A stretch of DNA of 64,000 nt from Letharia columbiana (lineage: Eukaryota; Ascomycota; Lecanoromycetes; Lecanorales; Parmeliaceae), in contig NW_023501107.1 in NCBI RefSeq assembly GCF_014066305.1, forward strand, positions 186,001-250,000. Direction: 5' to 3'. Position numbers and translations under genes: made by a program. Below the pieces are notes generated by a model, which worked only from the letters and a program-made list of their open reading frames with translations, did not search any database and was not told the DNA's origin. Positions 55,498 through 64,000 of the stretch are shown in pieces; within the stretch, counting starts at the first letter, position 1; the number at the start of each line of letters is the position of its first letter.

Positions 55498-58000
55498 GAT
55501 CTTTCCACTTCAAGGGCGAACGATTTGGCAAGATAGCTCGCACCTCAAGCTGTTCAAATGTTTGGAAGCTCCTCTCTGCGGCAAGGTCATTGCGCTTCCT
55601 TAAACGCACGCAATCAGCTGCACGATACAATCTCCACCTTCGGTCTCGACCTCGCAAATCTGACTCATACAATGGCGGAGGCTTGATAACACCATGTAGC
55701 GGCAGCTTCACACATTTTTCCCTTCTCACAAACGGTTTCCTCCCCAAGGACTAGAACTTTGGTCAGCTAACTGGAGACCTTTGCAATGTCAAAAATTCTC
55801 CTACACACGTTCGACATTCTTGGATCATGGTTTCCCCCTCGTGATCCTGATTCGTCTATCACACCTAACATGCTTTGTTTTGGGCTTTTTTTCTATTAGC
55901 TACATCACGCTTCGCCCCTAGCAGGCTCGGAGGCTGATTCTCTTTTGTTTATGATGGACACTGCGGAACGAGCTCTTTGTGTTGTACTTGGAGGATGCCA
56001 GAGTGGCTGGCGTTGCGAGGACTTAGAAGAAGCTGGTATGTGGCGAGCGAGATTCAAAAGGCAAGCGTAATGGTGAGGGCTGGTGGTCAGACGGACGCAC
56101 GATAGAGCAGACTAGCATGACGATTCATAGCTATCTATGTCTTTATCACAAGGTTCTTCTGACTTATTGCCCCCAGCTCGTTTTCGCCTGTTATTCAGTA
56201 CAACAGAGAACAAAATTCCTTGTTCCCCCTCGTCCACAGAGAGACTATTTTTAGTTTCTCTAGTCTCGCGCTAAGCCCAAAACTGCTTATCAGATAAGAT
56301 CGAACTTCACCCACTGTAGAGCCTCGAGCAAATGCCAATGCATTAGACTAAGACTCCCTCTGTTTCCATCAAGCTGTTCAAGATCTGGTACGGAAGCCTG
56401 AATGAGTCCTATTACCATCGTCTCAAATGATTCCATATGATCCCTAAACCCTGTTACCCTCGCCAAGGCTACGTCTTCAGCCGCTTAGAGACAAACGCCC
56501 ATTTCCATCTGCACGAAGAATAACCTTTGACAGCGACCAAGTTACCTCTCCGTATGGCTGGCGACTAGAATTTACAATACACGCTAGGTGACGAGTCGTC
56601 AACAATATCGATCACCAAGCCTCTAAGTCAGAAGTACCCTCTGCCTCGCTCTTGATACCATGGTAAGCATCTTTAGCATGTTCTCACCATTCCCAGCTGA
56701 CATCTCTTGAGGTTTCAGATGTCATCGACGATCTACAGGCAATCAGCTAGCTTCTTCAAACCGACAACCACGTCATTTGATCTCTGAAAGTTGACGCTCA
56801 CACGAAAGTCTTGCAAGGGAAAGAGCGCGTCGATTTTTTACATGTCCTGTTGCGGGCGATGGCTGGGTTGGAAATACATGAAGCAGTGGCGAAGATGAGT
56901 CATGAGGAAGCAGGCCCAAAAGTTTCATACATGAATCGCATGCATTGCGAACGCGGCTGTTATGGTCTCGACCTCTCTTTCTTCACGTCGCAAGAAACAA
57001 ATAAGAAGGCCTCCAAGATTGCTATTCCGAAGAGGATCGACGGCAGGCTTAGTGCTACACAAAAAGCTACTACGGAGTACATGGATGCAAGACGTGATAT
57101 GTTGAGTCCGCCGTTCAGGAGAGAGACGGCAATTCCTCCACTTCACGTGCTAACTTCTACTGAGCCTAGTTCTTAGCTCATGCTATGCTGTCTTCTGGAT
57201 CTTTCTGCAGTGTTGAGGCTGGAAGGGGCTCTGGCTTGAGAGATCCGCAATCTGGGCAGGATGATCCTAGCCTGGCCCTTAGAAAGGTACTTATCTTCTT
57301 TCAGCTACACGCGTAGAACAAGCAGAGAATAGTTGGCAGAGCCCACCAGCATAACCGTAGCAGCGATATACGGCACCTAGGATAGAAGGGTTAGGTAATT
57401 TATTTCAATTTCTCCTTATCTCTCGAGTTAGAAATCAACCGGTCTTACGGTAACACTTTCTACAAAAGTCTAAGGTACTACTATTGGAACGGTGGTTTTC
57501 TTCTAGATATTGAATTGTGAGGCTGGGCAAAATAGCTTTCGTGGTCAGAGGCAAAACCTCGAGTCTGCAGGACGAAGATCAAGAACTTTACAGCTACACA
57601 GACAGTCGATGAAACAACGAGGTTCATCATGTTCGAGTACAGATGTTCGCGAGAATACGCCTTTCTAAAATCTTCATGGGGATCCTGGGATTCTCCAAAT
57701 TCAAGTGGGTTGCACGGGCTAGCGTCTCTTTCACCGCTCTACGCTCAAGCTTAGAGCAATTTCCCCTCATTTGAATGAATAAACTAACGCAAGGTGAAAT
57801 TCTCTCATCGGGACACTGCAGGGTGGCGAAGAGAGCTTAGACCTCCAGGCTGCTAGTATGCAATCTCGCAGTCGCAGGATGCTTGTACTAAAGCCTAAAA
57901 GAGTGGCCCCACTGTCTATCAAAAATGTTACATCGCTAGTCTCTGTGCGGAACTTGGCAAACGATCAACTTTTGGGGTCTTGAAGTCCCGATTCGCTGTC
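55498..58000. other. Decayed DNA downstream of the HExxH array
   Basis: No intact gene. At about 56690-57176 there is a degenerate reading with internal stops (SLKVDAHTKVLQGKERVDF, then HVLLRAMAGLEIHEAVAKM) that resembles a helical fungal protein fragment. Nothing else is recognised. Confidence 0.35.
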
Positions 58001-58071
58001 GAAAATGTTCACAGCATCGTTAGGTTCTGAGAGATCCTGGACGGCACTAAAATCACGTTTCCTTCTCAGAC

Positions 58072-59000
58072 GTGTCCACACCGTCATTGAATTCCGTGGA
58101 CCCTGTCATTTATTTCATCATGGAGTACTCCAGATGTTGGTACCTTTGCTGTCAAGACTTCTTGTTCGCATCCACCACCTACAAGGACAGGCAAAAGACC
58201 TTGACCCTCTGCACTGCCGCCCATCTAGATCCACAAACCCCTACCTCAACAGCTTGCTCTCCTTCGATAAGCTCCTTGCCTACACTCTCATCCTCCTCGA
58301 CCCCGGCGTTCTCTTACGAAACAACAGTTGCAAAGCCGCTCACCACAGACCCTGTACAGAACAAGCGTTTTGGGAAAGAAGAACCTTTCTTCAGAGTGGA
58401 AGACTGAACATTTTAGGGATACACACATCCTCTCAGAGATGACCATGTTGGCACCAAGCTCATGAAAGACATAGTATTCGATGTTCAGCCGTGAGCTGGT
58501 CGAATGTCCTGCGGAACAATCGACCAAGGCAAGGTAGGGCGGACCAACGATATAAGAATACGAGCTCTTCGATTAAACCCTCCGCCTTGCCACCAAACGG
58601 CTCGAGAGGACTTCCAGCAGCGATACCATTTGCTCCATCACCAATAGAGACCCGTAAATCCCGCTAGAAAACCTTATGCACCAGGGTCTTTTGGTCTCCG
58701 AATATCGTCAACCTAGCTTGCCACCCTAGGTCGTCCACGAAAGGGAACCCACCGCCCAGAATGGAAAGGCCTCGTATCTACAGCAAGCGTTCAAAGTGAA
58801 TACTGGATCACACCAAAGCAGTTGCCCCTCGACCCCGAGAGAAGCACGTTCTAGATCCACAAGTTTTACTTCGAATTCGCTCTCACAGTTGGCCACGAGG
58901 TCATTCACGCATACGGATCCGCCATCGACTCCGAGCTTCTTATAACCTACGTGGAGATGAGCGAGATATTACAAGAAAGTCCTGCAATAAGCCCATTCAC
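58072..59000 (+). pseudogene. Possible decayed fourth HExxH-family copy
   Basis: Near 58867-58920 the plus strand reads KFYFEFALTVGHEVIHAYGS, matching the layout of the paralogues (helix, then HExxH: MAITLCHEIAHALA, MAVTWGHEIAHAAW). A TAG lies just before it (about 58853) and another stop about 45 codons after. Upstream at 58110-58180 a frame reads LQMLVPLLSRLLVRIHHLQ, faintly like the LAxxxLxxPxSL block. The conserved AExGxxWE block was not found. So the HExxH match is clear but homology over the rest is not established. Confidence 0.35.
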
Positions 59001-61054
59001 AAGTGTCAACGTATGGCCAAACTAGGAATCCTCCTGATAGACAAGGTCTTTTGGAGGAGACGCTTCTCAACAATCTGCGAACCCTGACACGACAGACTGT
59101 GACAACATTGATCACTGTGCACGGATATTGTTCGGCCTTCGAGAAGCCAATCGCAACAACGTGCAAGGCCTATTCTTCAACAAGGGCTTAGGGGAATGCC
59201 AGTTGCACAATCGAGTCTGGGCATCAGTCAAGCATGCGGAGCACGAACAGGCAACCTCCAGAAGAAAGGAGGATAGAGATGTTCTGCAGCAACCTTCAGC
59301 ATTTACCCCAATCTTCTCACCTGCCTCTCCGCCTTTGGACCCAATCGCCGACGTCTGCAAACAGTCATAGCCCAACCCGGAAAAATAAATATTCGGTGCA
59401 GAGCGACCCACCATTTTCGACCCTCGCCGAGGGATCACAATCCAGGAGAGCACCCACCAGAAACATGTCGTTGAACTACTTAGAACCACACGCCTACAAC
59501 TCGAACAGCCAGACTCCGAAGTTCAGAGATGTAGACGAGCCCGAGCACTCGCAAATCCTCCTTGCTCTTCAGCTACAGAACAGTGTTGGTATCGTTCGTT
59601 TCTATCCTAGCGACACCACTCAGAACCTGGCACGAAGCGACAAAGGATTCGGCCCGCCTTCACCACGAATGCAACTGCACCAAGGATCGAATAACTCTCG
59701 AGAAGCAACCCAAGAGCCGTCGGATATATCCCTCTGGGTGCTAAGGGGTATGCGGACCCAGACGGTTCGCGAGAGAACAACGGCGGGGCTGGATGCTGAG
59801 CGGCAAGGCGCATGATGTGGGGTCTCGGAACCGGGCCTAAGGTATCTAGAAGCTATCGTTCCAGGAATCTGTATCCAAAAAAGCGGTTCAGCCAAGCTGT
59901 CAGTCTTCCTGCTGGGTCGTTGACTTGATCAGCTAGGTACGAACATTTGCCTTCGGATGTCCCCGTTCTACATCCCGCCTTCTGCCTCCTAAATCCTACC
60001 TCGACACTCTGTCGACGAGCTCTTTCCTATCCTCTCAAGTATCCAGCTGTCTCGAGCATCCTCCTCTTCCTAGAGCTACCAACCATCGACCTGCGCGAAT
60101 GCCTGGCGCCATGCATCTCTACATCGCCTACACTGATGGGTGTCTATTTGAAGGCTTGGGGACCGGGTGGCTGGATTGTGTTAGCCATGCCTGCGGTGGA
60201 AACTCTGTTTTGCAGGCATTCCTCTTTGAAATTGAAGGGTGGAAGGTCAGGGCGCCAGTAATCGTCGTTTTGGCTACGCCGGTGTATGAGCTATTGTTGT
60301 TCAGCAAGGCAGTCTGTGTTGCGCACTGTTACTAAACCAGCCTCAATTGAAAGCTTTCCCTGTTATGTGTACCAAGCATCGATGACTGATGTGTAATGCT
60401 ACCCGAGACAAGTTCGCGAGGTGCCTACAGTAGATACAGCAGACAGACGTAGCCAATCTGAACGAGCAGGCACCATTTTGTCTCCGCGGCGCGCACTTGC
60501 AATTTTGTAGCGAGACACACTCGCGGTAGAAGATAGCTGCTGCTATGGTAGAAGCGGGAATCATTGACGGTGCAGAGCAGGGCAGCATCAAGATTCAATC
60601 TCTTCGTGTCAGCGACCGATCTGCTCGGCGCGGGAGTTGAAGTGCCAGCTTCGCGTCAAACAGCTTCCTTTGTCTTCGAGCAGCGGAGGCTCAATGAAGG
60701 GAATGCGCTAAATGAAATCAGGGCCGAGGAATGCATCTAGCCTCATCCGACCCCCGTGACCTTTCTGCGGGACTGACTATACAGAACCACGCACTCTCTC
60801 CAAAGACTATGATGAGCAGCAGGGAACTGCAAGCAGCCCAGATGTTCAATGAATCCCCGGCAGGGATGCCACACCTTCACCTGGGACCGGAACCGGGACA
60901 CAGCAGCCGAATGCTGGCCCCCAGTGATCGATGAATGCGGCACTGCTTTGTTAGACCACTCAGCAATATGACTCAAGAGAGGCAGCATGGGTTTTTGTTG
61001 CATACCCTACTGGCTCCAAGTCAGAACCTCCGATAGTCAGCACCAGAGTCCACT
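59001..61054. other. Intergenic or decayed
   Basis: No supported gene in 2 kb. Frames at 59234-59815 and 59947-60335 (plus) have no motifs and compete with equally open frames on the other strand. Confidence 0.35.
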
Positions 61055-62863
61055 ATGCCTCCTAGAAAATCAGCTGCTGAAAGGGCGCGTGCCGATGGAC
61101 GTTCCAAGATCCCACCAAAGTGCAAAGTGCAAGAGGATTCAAAAGGAAAACGGATGCCTGGGCTGACAGATATACCCATGGGCGGAACGGATACGGCAGC
61201 ATCTGGGAAGGGCATGGCCCCGTCGCCAGTCTACGAGTACGATCCATTGCCATGTTTGGATGATGAGCCTGAAGGAGGTCTCAGGTGGGTCTACAATCCG
61301 GTCCCATGCGCGGAACTTTTTTGGACTAACGAACCTTGAAGCAAAATTGGCAGGGCGGACTTCCGAATCGCAACGTTCAAAAAGATCATTGAGTGGCATG
61401 AACGCAACCATCCGGGTGCGGTCCCAACATGCAAAGCCAGCCTCGCGGATGCTATCGCTGCGCGCGAAGCTCTGAGTGATACTCCAGAAAACCATAGGGT
61501 TGGGTAAGTCGGATTCCCTTGCCCAAAGACATGGGCGTGCCCAGAGGCCCCCTCCTATGTTCATGATGAAATGGCAGATTCTAGCCTGAAACCGTGACAT
61601 AGAGGATTTCCTGGGCTTGTTACTGTTAGAAGATGCCGTTGGAAGAGAGTCTAACGTCTGATAGTAACCCGGAAGCACCCAAGCTTATCGTTTTGGAGCG
61701 GGTCAAAGATCTCAAAGAAGCGCTCGCACACTCAGAATTTGAGCCGGAAAAGGTGAACATTAAAGCAGCCATCGACGCATATGAGTCCGGAGAGGTCGGA
61801 TACAGCAAGGGCTACACACTGATCTGGGCTGGGCAAGTCGTCGATACCGCCGCAACATATGGCGAGTTCAGCGTCAATCGCGCAGAACGACTAGACCGTT
61901 ACGCGGAGAAGTACGGCCCACACTGGCTATGGTGGGAAAGTCCTCTGGATTTGCATCCTAATGATCAGCTCCAAGCCAAAGGATGCCAAGTCATCCCTAG
62001 ACGGGCTCAACCAGGTGGATTAGGCCATTTCTGGATCCACCAGGTATAACAAGAATTTCTAACTTACACAGTCTTCGCTAACCCTGAATCAGAGATACCA
62101 GAAACAATCAGGGTTCGTGATGAGGCTTCCAAACGAGGGTGGTGAAGGAGACTTAAAGCCTTTAAATGCCAGCGAAAGAAGCGCTTTCCAGACCGACGCT
62201 CATGGACGAGTAAATTGCGGCGATTTGGGCCCAATCTATGAGATGCCATCTATGCTTGACTCGGGTGCCTCCTGCGCTTCGCTGTACAGTTCAGACTTGA
62301 AGGAGCTTGGGATCGTCAAAAAGCATTACAGCGCACAGAGTTATGGGAGTTTCAATCTGGCAAATGGTGCTTTTCTAAAACAAAAGATATTTGAGTTGCA
62401 CGTTGAGGTTGGCGGCAACGAGGGTACCCCGATCATTGACCCCAAGAACCCAATAGTGCCGGGTCGACTCGCTATTGGAGGAATCTTCCCAGTGGTTGAG
62501 ATTCCGCAACGAATTAAGAATCCCTTCGAGGAAGGAAGCTACATAATCAACAATAGGCTGTCGGGTATTATGCCTTTTCTGTCTTCATACCTGAGCATTG
62601 TTCCGGGCAGTAATATTATGCTTCTGGGTGAGAACCGGAACGACATCATCGGACACTACAAGATGCCACCCTTCCGCGTGTGGGACTTCCATGGGTCCCA
62701 AGAAGCACACATAAACCCGCTTTTCAACTATATCGACAATCCACTGCTCTACTTCCACCATCAAGCCGAACAAATCACGGAACAAGACCATACGCCTTTA
62801 GCAGTTCAAACAACAAAGGATGGACAGACCTATATGGTGTCTCCCCAGAATGGACAGACCTGA
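61055..62863 (+). CDS. Fungal protein with retropepsin-like DSGA motif, 513 residues
   Basis: Exons 61055-61284, 61342-61503, 61665-62043 and 62093-62863 with introns of 57, 161, and 49 nt hold one frame. The N-terminus is basic (MPPRKSAAERARADGRSK). The middle has ADFRIATFKKIIEWHERNHP and YGPHWLWWESPLDLHP. Exon 4 contains MPSMLDSGASCASLYSSDL (Asp313) followed by a Gly-containing strand pattern (YGSFNLANGAFLKQKIFELH), the arrangement of a retroviral-type aspartic protease fold (D-S/T-G-A, then a beta-hairpin), as also found in non-transposon fungal and Ddi1-like proteins. No reverse transcriptase, integrase or zinc knuckle is nearby, so this is probably a host gene or a domesticated protease. 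A second W/Y-rich frame overlaps the 3' end (to 63036) and might be an alternative C-terminus. Confidence 0.7.
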
Positions 62864-63721
62864 CAATGCAGAGTAACTTCAGATTAGGGGGCATCCGAGC
62901 GAGTGCGCCCCTCAGAATAGATTTCTTTAACCAGTTTGCGCAAATTCAGCATCTGTGGCCAGGCTTCACTGCTGATGCGAAGGCTAGGTGGGTTTTGGAG
63001 TCAGGATCTCGGGGCTTTTATATTTTCAGTAGATGAAGTCGCAGCGCCTTTTTTGAGCCTACGTCAGCGATTCTGAGCACAGTTAGCCGGCAATTGTAGT
63101 AGGCTTGTGTTGCATTGACCAGTGTTAGCGAAAGCTGTTTGCAACAGCGGCATTCCGTTAGCCAAGTCGACGACCAAGACTCGAACCATTTATTCCAAGC
63201 GGATACTTCCGTAAAAGTAGAGGAATGCGTTTAGTTTTATAGCATCGCGGCGACGGCAGTCTCGATTCACATGTATGGCAAATGACGCAGATTGTGACTT
63301 TCCAGGAGAGATCTCGAAGTGTACCAGGCATTGAGTCAGGCGGAGGTCCATACCTGTACTTCCCGTCTCAAGCACAAGCTTTATATCTTTGAGAAGACGA
63401 TACTAGCGTTGGTCAGAGCTATGGTTTCCCGTATCGCTGTCGCGAAGAAGTGCAGATTGATGCTCCCAGCATGCAAGGTCTGCAGTTCGGTTTGTTGAGT
63501 TCTGTCTTGGAAATTCATGCTTGCCACGTCGTCTCCATGATCGTTCAGGAAGTTTGATTGCCGCCTTTGGGAACGTTTTGACATGGCCGCACTTAGGGGC
63601 TTCGAAATGGCGAAGTCCGGTTGTCTCGATGTAGTCCCAGTCGAAGCCCGACTATCCCAATCTTTGCATCAGCATGCCAGGTGCATACAGCCTCTTGAAC
63701 GCGAGCTTTACAGGATCAAAT
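62864..63721. other. Intergenic with protein-like fragments
   Basis: Plus-strand reading MQSNFRLGGIRASAPLRIDF just after 62863 and minus-strand reading TGSTGMDLRLTQCLVHFEI (about 63370-63310) look protein-like but have no model. They may be alternative or extra exons of the flanking genes. Confidence 0.3.
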
Positions 63722-64000
63722 TCACCCTCGATCGACATCCGTATGGTATGCAGTCTTGGGAAGCGTATTACTGCCTGACTGATCTTTCTCTCCCTGCTCA
63801 TAACGGAGTTGCCTAAGACCTTCCCATCTCTCATCAAGATCTCGTCGGCTGATCCGCCCAGCGACTCTTGTACCGTGCCCCATGTCCTCTTCGATGCCGA
63901 TAAACAATGAATCGGAAATTTTATAGCGCCTGTGGTAAGGTTGACGTGCCAACCAGCTCTCTGGCTGAATCTTCTTTTCCCAGATTCCACGATCAGGACA
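63722..64000 (-). CDS. 3' part of a gene entering from the right edge
   Basis: The minus-strand frame is open from the window edge to the TGA at 63722 with a natural-looking sequence (IWEKKIQPESWLARQPYHRR, then LFIGIEEDMGHGTRVAG and WEGLRQLRYEQGEK). It has no recognised domain. A donor-like GTGAAT overlaps the stop, so further 3' exons to the left are possible. Confidence 0.4.
   Translation of the reverse strand, partial: CPDRGIWEKKIQPESWLARQPYHRRYKISDSLFIGIEEDMGHGTRVAGRISRRDLDERWEGLRQLRYEQGEKDQSGSNTLPKTAYHTDVDRG

Noticed and set aside
55993..56070. tRNA-like start GCCAGAGTGGCTGGCG
   Set aside because: Resembles a tRNA A-box, but no matching acceptor stem, anticodon arm or B-box was found.
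61055..62863. LTR retrotransposon
   Set aside because: DSGA protease-like motif only; no reverse transcriptase, integrase, zinc knuckle or terminal repeats nearby, and the gene has several introns.

Overview
This is fungal nuclear DNA, almost certainly from a filamentous ascomycete (Pezizomycotina). Genes are interrupted by 47-170 nt GT-AG introns, often with CTAAC or CTGAC-like branch sites. The proteins include fungal types: a vacuolar endopolyphosphatase, a PIR-type cell-wall mannoprotein with a GPI tail, and an ankyrin protein with the N-terminal domain shared by fungal STAND proteins. No bacterial operon structure, rRNA or convincing tRNA was seen. I cannot fix the genus.

Layout. 1-2000 (-): PPN1 endopolyphosphatase, running off the left edge. 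3867-5263 (+): lysophospholipid acyltransferase in four exons. 5575-6098 (+): unrecognised proline/serine-rich reading frame, possibly frame-shifted. 6982-10451 (-): QNS1, glutamine-dependent NAD+ synthetase; I could rebuild 19 exons giving 706 residues. 11634-13860 (+): decayed S9 (dipeptidyl-peptidase 5-like) peptidase. 14.1-15.1 kb: minisatellites and microsatellites. 17473-18282 (+): PIR-like/GPI cell-wall protein. 18.7-20.5 kb: a second belt of simple repeats. 23.2-24.15 kb (-): wreck of an AMP-forming acyl-CoA ligase next to a TAAG microsatellite. 24666-27258 (-): PigL_N-like plus ankyrin protein. 29.0-29.8 kb (+): secreted Cys/Ser-rich protein, model unresolved. 30984-33413 (-): large F-box-like protein. 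35416-37940 (+): 785-residue protein resembling the C-terminal half of fungal 2OG-oxygenase-like proteins. 38.7-40.8 kb: small-protein or Cys-rich exons, unresolved. 41069-41827 (+): one-pass membrane protein. 42-49.5 kb: gene-poor, with decayed fragments. 49511-55497 (+): a tandem array of three related HExxH (zincin-like) proteins, followed by decayed DNA holding what may be a fourth copy. 61055-62863 (+): 513-residue protein with a DSGA retropepsin-like motif. 63722-64000 (-): end of a gene entering from the right.

The left 10 kb is ordinary housekeeping (polyphosphate, phospholipid, NAD+). The rest is accessory: pseudogenes, repeats, lineage-specific families and an expanding zincin-like family. 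I see no biosynthetic cluster. The most interesting locus is the three-gene HExxH array. Two members carry an intron exactly between the fourth and fifth residues of the metal-binding motif, and all three share a second motif (AExGxxWE) 50-52 residues downstream that could supply the third zinc ligand.
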